Shown here one piece after another: positions 22,791 through 34,819 of a DNA stretch of 64,000 nucleotides. The stretch's first letter is position 1. Each line of letters opens with the position of its first letter. The stretch is from Isoetes taiwanensis (lineage: Eukaryota > Streptophyta > Lycopodiopsida > Isoetales > Isoetaceae): positions 11,992,669 to 12,056,668 of the forward strand of contig JAJEKV010000013.1 in NCBI GenBank assembly GCA_021234155.1, read 5' to 3'. The notes beneath the pieces are model-generated. The model was not told the DNA's origin, searched no databases, and saw only the letters and a program-made list of their open reading frames with translations. The translations under genes and the position numbers were made by a program.

Positions 22791-24128
22791 GTTTTTAGAA
22801 ATATACACACGGACAGACTCTCATGATTCTTGGGGACCAAGGATTTGAAAGGGAAGGTATGCTATGAACAATGTGGTGCAACATTGCAAGTTAACCTAAG
22901 CTAAGAAAAATAATCCCTTATTAATGGGTGACCTCGTGTCACCCGATCCAAAAGGCAATGAAGTTGTGCTTCGTGCCTATCTGATCGACCTACTGTTACT
23001 GCCCCAAAGGCATTCACACAAAGTCGTGGACCCCTGTAGCTAAATCAAAATTTTCCTTCTCTGTTAGGGGCAAGTTCGATGATACAGAAGATGCCCGGCC
23101 TCTGTTGCTGCTGCCGATTTGTCATCTTAGCATTGTTTGTCACGAAAACAATAAAATCTGCATTCAAAGAGAAATCGTATACATCTAGGATATTAACAAA
23201 TCTAGGATATGTATGAACATAATATCCTTATAGCATGAATTAATTAGTGTAAGCCGTTTTCAATTTCCCCTATCCCATGCTACCCTTGCCCCAAGGCTGC
23301 CCTCCTTTATAGTGAGTTTTAAAAACATCACAATGAACCGGAAAGCAAGTTATTCCACAACCCATAGAAAATGAAGAGGACATAAACAATGGGTGACATT
23401 TACAAAAGTGAATTTTGTCCTCAATTTTGGTTACATTGAAGTCCCCAAGGTCTTGATTTTCAGAAATAAAGATACAAAGATATGTTTTCTGGTTGTCTTT
23501 GCTAGCCTTTTAGCCTTCTTAAGTTGTAGTTTATTTGGATTTAAAATGTGGGCTTTCTTTTCAGGTAATGTAGTTTTATTGCAATTCTGCAGCATTTGAG
23601 CCTTCACGGTGTTCATTAGCTTTCAAAATGATATGCCAGGTCAAATTGACAATCCAATTTAGGGTGATCTTGGAAAAGACAAAAGCGGTTGAGGAGGAAG
23701 AACTTTCCTGTTCTGAGAAATCTTAGCATGCTTCCAGTCAACACTTGAGATTATACAATTGAATCTGGGTTTTTGCAGTGCCAGAATAAAAACTGTAAAC
23801 TTACGTTGGGGAATTAATCACACAATTTGAGGCATGGTATGATATGTAATATAACTAAGTGAAAAGAAGAAACCCATATTCTCATGGCAGAAATATATAC
23901 GCACATTGAGCAGGCAAATTATTATTGCGTAAATGTTCCAATCCTCCATTAGTGTCTCCTACTTAAATAAATACCAATCTTCCAAGGGGAAAAATTTTTT
24001 GTTGGTTAAAATCCAGGAAAGAGAATCACGTAAGGGCATTTCTAATTTCTAGAGGTGGGATAAAGCATGTAGCGAAGTTCTAACAATGTAAGATTTCTTC
24101 ATCTCAAATTTTTCATCATCTCAAAATT

Positions 24129-24671
24129 TCAGGAGTCCTTCTTGTTGCAGCTCTGAGAAGCCTGACAATCAGCATTGCTTAAGACCATAACACCTAAAAG
24201 AATGAGCAGAGCACCTACAAGCCACTTTAAAGTTGATATTCAATCAAGTGTTAATATGATTAGCTAAGTTCCTTGATCATTACAATACCCAAGAAAAAAA
24301 TGTAGAAGACATACCTGAATATGCAAAACTTCACCAAATAACAAGAACCCTGCGAATCCTGAGAGAAGAAAATTCGCTGCAAAGTTGACAACTGTAGCTT
24401 GGAGAGATGAAAGGATCTTAAGACTGGTGACATAACAAGTCCACATGACTACATTGCACAACAGGACCCCAAAATAGGTTGCAACTTTCTGCGACAAGCT
24501 CAACTGTTCCCTGTTTTTTTCATCAGCCCATTTTATCCTAGTGTTCTGTAGCAAACTAAATTACGCAAAAAAGGGACCTAATACCTCTTCAAAGGATGCA
24601 CATTTAGCTAGCACCGCACCCGTAGCAGCCGAAGCGCCTGCCGAAACAGCCCAAGCTAAACCTGCGCCCAT
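24129..24671 (-). CDS. TMEM42-like small multispanning membrane protein, three exons
   Basis: A complete 137-residue protein is encoded on the minus strand by exons 24585-24671, 24315-24545 and 24129-24224, all joined at GT-AG sites in phase 0. It starts MGAGLAWAVSAGASAATG and ends with a polar CNKKDS tail. Four hydrophobic segments are visible at about residues 4-22, 50-68, 77-100 and 107-122. The segments FGVLLCNVVMWTCYV and LQATVVNFAANFLLSGFAGF resemble the conserved core of TMEM42/EamA-type (drug/metabolite transporter superfamily) small proteins. The family has no established transport substrate. The gene is intact, with no stops or frameshifts. A divergent plus-strand gene starts about 700 bp upstream. 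Family assignment is from sequence memory. Confidence 0.8.
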
Positions 24672-25367
24672 TATTGCTTCCGAAAGAAAGGAAAAAAATC
24701 CTGCGTCTACTCTACTTTAATGGCGAATAGCGAATCCCGGTATCCGCCATTAACCATAATTATTGCCATCAAAGCAAGGAACACTAGTCTCCGTGAGCTT
24801 CAGTGGGTTAGGGTATGGTTGCCCCCTATCGCGACTTGCCCAAGTCGGCGGGATCAGGGCTCCTGCCAGCACGTTGCAAGGCCCCCAAATACCACGCAGC
24901 GTAGAGATGCCATGCACGTATGGGGCCGACATTGCACAGGACATAAGTTACAATCACGGCACGTCATACCCGATGTCGATGGCTATCGCGCATTCGACGA
25001 GGCCTCCCAAACCCATGTCGCGCCCTTTGGTCAGACATAGCATGTTCGGTAAAGCCTGCCCATTTCATCGAGATAGGGGCAACAATGCGTTCTACTTCAA
25101 ATTGGCGGGCAGATCAATTGACTCTTTTCCAAATGGAGTGGATTGGTAATTTAAAATGTTTTGAATCCAAATTGTGCTCTGTATCGCCATATCAGGAGCT
25201 TCTACTGCTTCAACCAGCTCAATGGCGCAGACCAGATCGAACAGGGTGCATGGCAATGCCATGCCAATCTGAGTACCTGCCAATACCAAAAGGGTTAGGG
25301 CAAAGCGGGTGAGGAAGGGAAGGACGGATCAAACTCTCAATAATACCATGGAAGGGCAGCCTTCAAC

Positions 25368-26141
25368 ATGGCTGACTTTGAGATTGGGACCAAGAGGTTC
25401 AGAGAATTCATATATCCACATGGCCAGTCAAGAGTGGCATCCATCTGTAGCACTCAAAGGCCCACAAATATGGAAGCCAAGAAGAGAAGGTTGGAGATTC
25501 TGAACAGAAGGAGGGTTAGATTGGGCAAAAGGGTTGTCTGTGAAGGTGCTACTCGACCACAGGATGGTGCTACTGAATTGGACTATGTGCCTTCTAGTCA
25601 ACCCCCAATCAGCATTGGTGGTCACATACCTGTAATCAGGCCCATCCCCAATAGGGTTGACAACATTGCATCTCCTTGCACGAGATGGGACTTGCCATCA
25701 CATGCTAAGCTTAGTGTCCGTGCACATGATGAGGTAGACTTGCACATGAACACTCAAGCTTGGGTTAGGTATGCTGATGTGAACATTGGCCCAACAGGTG
25801 ATCAACTCCCTGCAATTGATAAGGCGAGAATTATTAGGGGGATGGTGGCTGATGGTGTGAAAAGAGATATAATATCCAAGGCCAAAGGCATGGATCTTGA
25901 ATTTTTGGTTGCATGGAGGAAAAAACTTGCCGAGGTAAGGACTGGTATTCACATGTTCATTTCTATTCATTCTGTTGTATATTAAACAACCCTAGCTATG
26001 CAGGTATCTGGCTGCACACCAGTATTTGATGTTGATGCTGAAGCAAGAACAGATGCTGAAGATGCATATAACAGTGATGAGACAATTGACGAAAGCCACA
26101 TCAGCTCTCAACATGTACAGGAGTGTGAGTGGGCACTCTAA
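25368..26141 (+). CDS. Two-exon gene of unknown function
   Basis: Exon 1 (25368-25934) and exon 2 (26004-26141) join in phase 0 at a gtaagg donor and a tgcag acceptor. They give 234 residues ending ISSQHVQECEWAL. The protein has a basic region near residue 35-60 (KKRRLEILNRRRVRLGKR), a central segment without recognised domain, a helix-like KARIIRGMVADGVKRDIISK stretch followed by KGMDLEFLVAWRKKLAE, and an acidic tail. I do not recognise it. A conserved nuclear protein, a transposon-derived protein or a lineage-specific gene are all possible. The clean splice junction with an intact frame on both sides argues that it is or recently was a gene. Start chosen as the first Met of the open frame. 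Confidence 0.5.
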
Positions 26142-26404
26142 TTTGATGCCTTGCTAATTTATTAATCAATTCAGAACATTCAACCTGTTGGACATGTTAT
26201 TTCCGACATGTTGTTATTCGAATGAACCATTTGTGAACACATTCAATTCACAACATTGTAAGTGCATCACTCCAATTGTGATATGTTGTGCATTGTATAC
26301 AGTTGAATGGAATGTTTAGTTTGTGAATGTATAAACCATTGCGTAACTTATTCATTACAGTGCAATGTCCATGCGCATGTCTTACCACAACAGACAAAAC
26401 ATAT

Positions 26405-26680
26405 GTCAAGACCTTTTGCCCACCTACAATTCTTTCCTAAAATCTGACAAAATTATAATAAAATCTGAGACAATAAGATTATGACAAAATCTGAGATAAT
26501 AGGATTCATATATTCATAATATTCATAATAATATTCATAACGGAGTCAAGACCTTTCTGCCCATCAACAATTCCTTCCTAAAATGTCAGCATCTTATTAA
26601 CACTAAGATTATGACAAAATCTGAGATGATAAGATTCTTATATTCATATATTCATAATAATATTCATAACAGAGTACATG
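26405..26680. repeat. About 140-bp imperfect tandem duplication
   Basis: Two neighbouring blocks both begin near CAAGACCTTT-TGCCCA, continue through ATTATGACAAAATCTGAGAT, and end with TATTCATAATAATATTCATA plus AC(G/A)GAGT. They differ by small indels. AT-rich and non-coding. Confidence 0.75.
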
Positions 26681-29033
26681 CCTAGCCAAGCCCTGCCACT
26701 CATAGAGCTTCAAGACCAACAAAATAAAAATTACACAAGGGAAAGAAAAAGAAAAAGAAAAAGAAAAACTGCCCGGAGTGCTAGCAGAAGGAAGGCCTCG
26801 GTCTTCTTTCTTGAGGAGGACATTGCCATTATCGTCGTCTGGACTTGGCAGTGGATCTGTTGGCCACTCCGGGAATGATGTAATGTATCCGCGACCTCCG
26901 ATGAGCAGGTGCATGAGACAGTGGACGAGATTGGCTCGTCTACCTTCTGCTGTGTTACCAGCAGGTTCTTGAAGGTGATGGCCCGTGCTGGGATTGGGAA
27001 GGTGTCGGAAGTTTCAGAAGATGAGCTAGCGGCCCGTGAACTCTTTGGGGTATTTAAAGCTGGGGTGTGCCTCAACCGGCCTTGCAGGCTCAATCTTGCA
27101 TGACCGCGAGGAGTTCGCTCCATTCGATTTATTATCTCCTTGCTGCATGCGAAATCCACAGCCTGTTAGCTCGAATCCAATACAATACCAAAAAATCAAG
27201 GAAACAAAGAAACATTTGAAGCTTACTTGAAGCAATTTCCAATGGCGCTGAAGCAATTTGCAATGGTGCTAGGTTGGATGCTCGCCTGTATAATGCAACG
27301 GATCAGTTGCCCCCATTATATAGGGGGGAGAACTGAAGGCGAGGTGATTGCACAATCCCTCAATTCATTTCAAATCTGAGCATTAAATTCTCAAGGGATT
27401 CACACAGAAGACCCACATAAACCTAGTGAGTGTGTGGAAGGGGGTTTTTTCTCGATGTTTTTGTACGTATACTAGGGGTTTAAATCCTCCTCTTACTGAC
27501 ATTCTAGTGTATTTTCTCTACGGAAGGGGTTTTTTTTCCAACACTTTTGCGTTCACCTTAAATACGCAGGTGGCATATGTTCATGTGATAAAGGTGAATC
27601 CCCTGGGATTAAATTGCCTGGTACCTCAATTCCCAGGGCCCCAACGTCCTGAATGCTTAGGCTTATAACGTGAATCTCTAATCTGCGGCCTTAATCAACC
27701 TCATTTGTGAGATGTGCTTCGAGTTTTAGAAGTGATTAGGGTAAGTATTAGCGGGTTAGATTTAAACTAGACATCGGTTTCATGATGAGGAGTACTCGCG
27801 ACGGAAAAGGTTGCGCATGTAAAACCTCGGGCATACCGCGACGGGGGGATCTCGCGACCTTGATGCATGTGAACCTGTCCGGGGTAGCAAGGTCTACCCG
27901 CACCTGCTGACGGGCCCTAAACCACACCGACAGGCTACACCTACCGCGGTACATGGGACATTTTGCCACATATGCAGGGAATTGGCCGCCATGTAGGCCC
28001 CCCCCCAAAACTTTGGGGTAGTAATTGGAGATGGAAATGGAAAAATCTCGTTAAAATAAATTGCCCACATTTTAGTTTAGGTTCCCGCGATTCAAGGAAC
28101 ACGCGAAATTACCAATAGATTTATATGGAATTTTCAATGGCGCCCCTTAAGTGCGCGAAAGGGGGCGACCATACTGTAAGTGAGAGTTGCTAAGAATTCG
28201 TATTCCCTATTGGTGAGCCTTGGTTGTTACCTTGCAATATGAAAGTCAAGAAGTGCAGAGCAATCAAGGATGGTTTCCCATCGCCTGGGAACCTCCAGGT
28301 TTGAACCTGGGCCCCCTCCAGGTATGTTGTTCATGGGAACACAGTAATCGTCAATCTAGGCTTGGCATCCAGGTCTGCCCATTTAGAATGGTTCACGGGA
28401 AACCACCCTAACTTGACAAAACCTAGTACCACAGTTTCAAGTTTGAGGCCATGGACATTTAATGTGTGGATAGTCCCCTTAGCAGCACTGTTAGATCAAC
28501 TCAAACTTAATGACGACATCATGTGCATATCTCTTATACCATTTTAATCTAGTAATGATGAGTGTGAACCACATTATTAGCTCTTCTTAACAAATGCATG
28601 TAAGCTTAACTCTGTTAAGAGTCTACACATATAATGGAGTTTCTCATTTCAAAGTTCAATAGTTTTTGACAACTTAGACAGTACAATCCAAATGGGAATC
28701 TAACATAAAATAACAACCATCAAACTCAAGATTTTTCTAAGAGAGAGAAAGAAAAAACTAGGTGTAGCGCACGAGGTTGCCCTCTACGGCCTAGGAAGGT
28801 GTTGGAAGAGTGTGATCCTTAATTTTCTTGGGGGTTTTGTACATCTCACAGCCTTTTGTCATAAAACCAGATGACATGATTTTATGATGGCTAAGCGCAT
28901 GCTAGGTTTTGCATTGTAGCCAAGTGCATGGCAAGGTTGATATTGTCTTTGGGAAAATATTGTAATACTTGTCAAGCATTAACGAGTGAGCCACACTAGG
29001 CATATACTAATAATTGCCAACAAAAACATTTTT
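26681..29033. other. No recognisable gene
   Basis: A 142-residue minus frame (26731-27159) begins with Ser/Pro-rich sequence and ends in a run encoded by a (GAAAAA)n tract, so it is not trusted. Around 27.75-28.0 kb there is a GC-richer patch with no identified domain. Nothing else stands out. Confidence 0.4.
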
Positions 29034-30905
29034 TTGACCCATTTTTTTTTTTTTTTTGAGGGTAAGAGTGCAATTTATTAATTTTTAAAAAAGGGTACAG
29101 TGAGTCCCCTCAACGGGACAGATAGAAAGATATAATCCAATGGGAGGAATGCCCAAGGGCCCGACAATTGAAGGTGTACTAGTGGCACAGCCAATTCTTC
29201 TTCCTCACTGATGTAGGTACTATAGGGCAAAACAACCTTCTTCTCCACAAGAGCGAGTACTATAGATAAGGCTGCGCATTTCCACCCATCATTGCCACTT
29301 GGGGGTTGTTCATTTGGTTCAAGAGTTTACCTTCTTCATAGATGGTTGCCTTCATCCTTGTCAACCCGGTTACATTTGAAGTGCGTGTAAAACCTTCAAG
29401 TCGCCAATTACGTCAAGCGCCTTGTCATAGTTCCTACCCATCTTTCTATGATGGGCTAGCGCCATTAGGGCCACTTCCATATTGAAGAGGCTTTTAATTT
29501 TTCAATGCTAACCTCCCGCCCCTCCAGTAAGCAACACGGCACCGATGCTTCCGGACCACCCAAAGGGCAATTGATACCGGTGAAGAAGTGATTTGACAGC
29601 TTCGGATGAAATTAAAATACGGCGGTTGAGTTGGTGTAAGTCAAGTCAGAGAATAGGAGTAGCCCACCTCGAAATAAAAATCCTAGGGCAAAAAAATACG
29701 TGTGCAGTAGATTCGCTTTCTTGACAACCCAGAGGGCATAACTCGCTTCTTTGAGATACCTCGAGGAAGAGTTTAGCATTGGAGGAGAGACCACCTTGAA
29801 GGGGCTGTCCCCTTTGCAAGAACTGGATTCTTCGGGAACATAAGGACTTCCAAGAGTTGGCAAGGAGTTGAATAGCAGTTGGTCTATTGACCCCTAGTAT
29901 GAGCTCAGCTTTAAGGGGGACTTCACTACGAAGCGCTCGATATACCTTTGCCACCTTGTAGAAAGGGGATTCCACACACTCCCACCTTTCTTCAGGACCC
30001 TCCAGCCCAGAGAGACCAGAGATATTAGCTTGGATTTCCCTTAGGATCTTCTTGTCACCCTCACCAGCATTTGGGATCAGCCTTTTTAGTTTGGACCAGG
30101 AGATCCACCTACCATTCTCCCAAAGGTGGGATAGCCTGGAGATCCCATGAACCCTCCATTTATATAGATCCGGGGATGTACTAGTGCAAGAGGAAGATTC
30201 CTTGATCCCCAAACCCTAGTATTCCAGAAAGGATTGATCTTACCAGCATGTGGAGGTAGCTCAGCAGGAGAGCATAATGGTTGCACCTTCGCCCATGCCT
30301 GGAGTATTCTTCTCATAACAGGAGAGGTACTTGGGGCTATCTTAAAGTCTCTAAAAGCCGCCCCAAAATCATCTCTTGGGAGGGAAGGCTTGCTTTTGAG
30401 TTTACAGCATTGAAACCAATATCTGACAAATGCTAGGCCAGGGGAAGTGTCCCCTTGCAGTACTCTCCATACGTATCTGGCTGCTAATGCCTGAGCCTGA
30501 GAGAAGGGATCTTTGCAACCAAGACCACCTTCTTTCTTATCTCTACATAGTTCAGACCAACCCACCTTGGCCATACCTCCCCAGATAAATTTCCTGATTA
30601 TGACCTGGATCTGGTTGTACACAAATTTCTGCGCCACAATTACAGACGAGAAAAAAATGTGAGAGGCTGCAAGAACAGCATTGGCCACTGTTACACGCCC
30701 AGACACAGCAAGGCCTTTGGCTGACCATAGGGCAACTTTCTTCCGAAGACGGTCCAACAGAGGCGACCAGAGTCCTTTGATATTATCCGATAAGGAAAGT
30801 GGAAGGCCCAGGAGAGTAATTGATTCACCTGCTTTCACCACCGGAAACCCTAGCGCATTGACTCGAGGATCAAGAGCAGTTTAGTCATTGACTTGACCCA
30901 TTTTT
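29034..30905 (-). mobile_element. L1-type LINE, 5' truncated, with target-site duplication
   Basis: The element lies between two copies of TTGACCCATTTTT (29034-29046 and 30893-30905). Its 3' end is a poly(A) tail, seen as a T-run at 29042-29057 on the plus strand. Coding sequence downstream of the reverse transcriptase core is present. At 30086-30892 it reads SITLLGLPLSLSDNIKGLWS, KVALWSAKGLAVSGRVTVAN and FIWGGMAKVGWSELCRDKKEGGLG, the standard plant L1 post-RT region. The zinc-binding C-terminus follows (29646-29900, CPLGCQESESTAHVFFCPR). A frame change lies near 30.1 kb. The RT core itself is missing. The matching duplication suggests a fairly recent, truncated insertion. Confidence 0.88.
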
Positions 30906-31904
30906 AGTCATTTTGCATGGAATTTTCAACCACGTTCTATAGTTCCACTTTAATACGAGCTTTCAAGCTAGAAATGTATGTATCAGCATTTGGAATAAGG
31001 TTTTACAGAGTTATAAGTTCAAAAGATCCTGCCGACACCTATGTGTTGCATTTGCTCAAAGGACAATTTCCGCCTCCCATATAGTCTGAATTCATTGCAT
31101 TTCATGACAGAGTGGTGTGATGTTAGAGTTAGTTCATAAAAAAATCAGCATGTATATTCTGTATTGGATGTAAATGGGAATTCATTTACCTACACACAGA
31201 TGGTTCACCTTCAAGCCCAATCTCTAGAATTTGAACGTGTCTCTAACCGAATCTGAGTACGATCTACTGAAGGGTTCAATATAAGGAATGTCCCATACAC
31301 GTTGATCTCAATTTTTGGTCCACTGTTGAAAACTCTAGTTTTTTTGGGTCCACATGTACTTTATTCGAAGATCACAAAAAAATCTACATGTAGATATGTG
31401 GAGGTGTGGTCTTACTAATTTATGGTGGTGTTTTTTAAGTGGACAAGGAATGTCCACTGTTAGGTTTTTAAGGAGCTATGGTTTTTGTTTTTTAGGACGT
31501 GTGGTTTTTGAAGGAGATATGTTTTTTGTTAAAAGAACTGTTGTTTTTATGTTTGAGGTGGTGGTGTTTTTAAGGAGGTGTAGTTTTTGGAGGTGTGGTT
31601 TATAAGTAAAAGGTTTATTTTTTAAGGATATATGATTCTCTAAGTCTAAAGGGGTGTGATATTTTAAGGTTCTTTATAGCCAATTTTGTAAGCACCATTT
31701 ACAATCATTGCACTAGTCCCATTCATATGACACCCCATAAAGTATTCATGTTGTCATTACATGCCATGTGTAAATATACAATATCTCATCTATTGTCCCT
31801 CTACCCCTCATGCTACAAGAAAACTAGAATACAAAGGCATATTAAGATCCCGGAATTGAGTTGAGTTGAATTTAATTTTAACATCCATGGGGGCAACAAG
31901 TCTA
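30906..31904. other. No gene; G/T-rich patch
   Basis: Between about 31390 and 31640 the plus strand is G/T rich with recurring GGTGTGGTTTTTAAGGAG-like units, an irregular minisatellite. The remainder shows nothing recognisable. Confidence 0.5.
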
Positions 31905-31911
31905 TCAGATC

Positions 31912-32003
31912 TCGTGTGTGTGTTTGTGTGTGCATGTGTGCGTGCATGTGCATGTGCATGTGCATGTGTGAGAGAGAGAAATGAAATGAAATGAAATGAA
32001 ATG
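31912..32003. repeat. GT/GCATGT microsatellite joined to (AAATG)n LINE tail
   Basis: A (GT)n-(GCATGT)n tract at 31914-31970 is followed by GAGAGAGA and then by five GAAAT units (31978-32003). The latter is the 3' tail of the LINE-A copy to the right. Confidence 0.85.
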
Positions 32004-34806
32004 TTTTATTACATCTACTGAGACCATCAAGTCTATTAGATGATAATACACTTTAATCATCAATCCAATCATGTGATGAACTTCCACTATCAGAAGTATC
32101 ATCCCTCATAACTTCTACATCTCTCTCATCGTTCCGCAAGAGGGTGTCTATGCTAGAGATATACGATGTCCTGACCTTCATAACCTCAATGATGAAGTTT
32201 CCCACAGCTGATGGATGCAAATTGAACAGGTCCTCTAAGGATCCATGTATTCCATATCTGTCCCTCAGTGTTTCATGTGCCGGACACAATAAAAGTGTGT
32301 GCCTCTCGTCTTCTACCTCGTCTGTGCCACAAACCCTGCATGTTCGTCTTTCCCTCGAAATCTTTTTCCATCTCCCCTCTTCTATGCTTAGATGGTGTGA
32401 GCTCAGTCGCATGCGTGATATTTCTACTCTTTTCTTCCTCGACACATCTGTTTTTAGGTAACCTGCCTCAGCAAGCAAGGGATTCATATATTTTTGGTAA
32501 TCTACCATTTTCTTTCCTGGGTTTTTCCACATTGTCTTTGTCATCCCTTCTTTCACCCAATCTCTAATTTCTTTTTCTTTCTTAAGACAATCCTCTAAAT
32601 CCCATTTCGTTAACCAGTCTAAGATATTCCTGTACCATCCATTTGTTCCACTTTCAACCATGGCTAGGTGTGGCAGCCTATCATCATCCAATTTCTGTAT
32701 CTTATTTACATATGCTAGTGTCTGGGCAAGGGCTTCCCCTTCTAAAGGTATCATCCCGCATTCAATCAACATCATCTGGTATGGTGTTTGAGTTTTCACT
32801 CCCAATTCCGTGCATAAAAATCTTTTTTGAATCTTTTCTATCTGACCCCATAAACAATTTGGTAGTCCTGGATCCCAAACTTCACAACCATACAAGACTA
32901 TTGACTGTACTAAACATTTGTATAACATTCTTGCACTACGACTCGCATGAACACAACAACATGCTTTTCATTCATCTCAGCAGTTTTTTCTACAATGGTA
33001 TAGGGTGGGTAGCTGCACATCGCAGGCTACCCAAAAAATGAAAAACATAGGGAATATCCAGTTATAACACCTGGACCCCAAATAAAATTGTGTGCTATAG
33101 ATGTTGGCTAGTGTACCGCTTAGAGTTTATCACGGATTAAAAACCCCAGCCCTTTCGGGTTTTCGAGGAAAAACCCTAGCGATAAAATCTCGGCAAGGGC
33201 TTGACAACGCAGGGTGCTAAACGTTTTCCAAAAACCCACGCCCACCGAGAATACCGGAAGTCGCATCATCCCCCGGACGCACATCACCAACAGAAAAACC
33301 AATAGAGAAAAAAGCGTTTAGGGGTGGGTCGCGCGTGCCACGCGACAAAACAACATTTACACCTCGAAAAGCGAGAGGTCGGGTCACGCAGCGTGCCACG
33401 CGACAATTATAACAAATATGAACATATAAATAACAATTTTAAGGGGAAGGGTGGGAGCCATGGATACCGCCGGAGATGAGAAAGCCGGATGAAACGTCGA
33501 TGAAGAACTCGCAATAAGTAGCGATCCTCAACCCGATGAACGGCCTAGAAATGCATGCGATGCATGCATGCGACGATGCAATGCATGCATGCTTTCTCGT
33601 GCAAGAATGGCGATTCGCTACGCGAATCGATGGCATTCTTGCACTACGACTCGCATGAACACAACAACATCCCGATACCAGAGAACTTCAAATACTAGAT
33701 CCGAGGAGAAAAGGTTGAAGATTGTCCTAGGCTGGACAAAAGGGCAAAGATAGAAGAGATTAGAAAGGATAGGAAAGGCCAAGAAAGCGTAGCTCATGCA
33801 AGAAGAAGCCCCTCCTCCGCATGAGATCAAAGAATAGAAGCCATGGATACTGCTGAGAGATGAGAAAGCGCCGATGAAACGTCGATGAAGAACTCTGCAA
33901 TAAGTAGCGATCCCTCAACCTGATGAACGGCCTAGAAATGCATGCGATGCATGCATGCGACGCATGCAATGCATGCATGCTCGTCTCGTGCAAGAATGGC
34001 GATTCGCTACGCGAATCGATGGCATTCTTTTCAAGTTCATATTCAGAATATATGCCTTTCCACAGCTTCTTTGCATAGCATACAGTGAGTGCCCTTAGAC
34101 CAGCATTTGTTCTTTGTTTGATACACCTGTTCCACCTGAAATTTTTATCCAGTGGAATCTATCTTTTCTCCAATATAGAAAAAGTCAATGTTCTTTTTTG
34201 AGCCCACTACCATCGAGTTTGTTTTTGAGAGATTGACCTTCATTTCCATAGTGTCACAGAAATCAGCAAGCACATCAAGATGCCTTTGTAAACTTGCCTT
34301 CTCCTTTGAGAGAAGTACTACATCATCAACGTACAAAAGGAGGGCCAGCATATAACCAGCTATATTAACCCCTGAGCCCCCTAGATTCATGATCCATTCT
34401 TCCAGTTCATCTATGAATAGGCCAAATAAAGTGGAAGATAGTGGGCAGCCTTTCTTTACACCAACATTGCTTAACACTTTCTCGTTACATTCAGTGTTTA
34501 GGGGAGAGGACAGCTGCACTACTACCTTTTCATAGATAAATGCTCGTTGCATCCCCACGTACTCTCTTTGGAATATTTAGTTTCTCATCATTTTCCAACG
34601 GGGGCACTCCTTAGGGACCATGTCAAATGCTTTACTAAAGTCAACGAAAACAGCATACAAAGGCCTCTTCTTCCTTTTACTGAGTCCATGATTACTTTGA
34701 ATGTGACTAGATGATCAATTGCAGACCTATATCGTCTAAAACCAGCCTGCCCGTTGGCTCTTACATCATGCTCTTCTACCCAATTTGCTACTTTATTTTC
34801 CAAAGA
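31978..34806 (-). mobile_element. LINE-A copy, interrupted by an insertion at 32933-34022
   Basis: Read leftwards, the order is RT fragments around 34588-34806 (ANGQAGFRRYRSAIDHLVTF), then RT at 34145-34558 with SNVGVKKGCPLSSTLFGLFI and LLLYVDDVVLLSKE (YVDD in place of YADD). Next is AMQRSCGKAYILNMNLKR at 34030, and after the insertion MLYKCLVQSIVLYGCEVW (32928). A 291-residue open frame (32053-32928) ends with TCRVCGTDEVEDERHTLLLC, the terminal zinc finger. Skipping the inserted DNA restores the frame, and the result lines up with the copy at 61.6-62.05 kb. The 3' hairpin is at 32021-32034 and the tail is (AAATG)n. Confidence 0.85.
32933..34022. mobile_element. Head-to-tail dimer of an unclassified element inside LINE-A
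   Basis: Two units, 32933-33633 and 33641-34022, are separated and flanked by the same heptamer CATTCTT (32926-32932, 33634-33640, 34023-34029). Both units start with the same 30 bp (GCACTACGACTCGCATGAAC…). Both end with a shared 180-bp segment (33456-33633 and 33839-34022) that closes with the hairpin GATTCGC-TAC-GCGAATC. Their middles are different in length and sequence. There are no terminal inverted repeats and no coding sequence. The empty LINE site contains one CATTCTT, so the heptamer behaves as a target-site duplication or a preferred target. Confidence 0.75.
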
Positions 34807-34819
34807 TGGGGGGGAGAGG

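Larger units (their letters stand above)
17981..24128. other. Long stretch without a recognisable gene
   Basis: Only short frames on both strands. Local patterns are a twice-occurring CCATTTTGGAGTC near 19010-19070, the minisatellites at 20.8 and 22.6 kb listed separately, and mixed AT-rich sequence. The 19.2-19.65 kb frames (96 and 73 residues, minus) show no known domain. A decayed LTR retrotransposon is possible at 20-23 kb but no coding motif supports it. Confidence 0.4.

Noticed and set aside
32144..33041. Plus-strand frames of 105, 99 and 132 residues
   Set aside because: They are antisense shadows of LINE-A ORF2 and have no domain of their own.
33900..33985. Hammerhead-ribozyme-like core (CTGATGA…GAAA) followed by pairable ATGC repeats
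   Set aside because: Stem II would be only a non-pairing 8-nt spacer and no proper cleavage site (NUH) follows stem III. The sister unit has CGATGA instead. Treated as chance.
33800..34030. Interpreting the 180-bp direct repeats as LTRs of a TRIM element
   Set aside because: The repeats lack TG…CA ends, the left unit's repeat is not at the element border, and both units share a different 30-bp start. The dimer model fits better.
33600..34030. Helitron 3' end (hairpin near terminus)
   Set aside because: No CTRR follows the hairpin on either strand, no 5'-TC start, and insertion is not between A and T.
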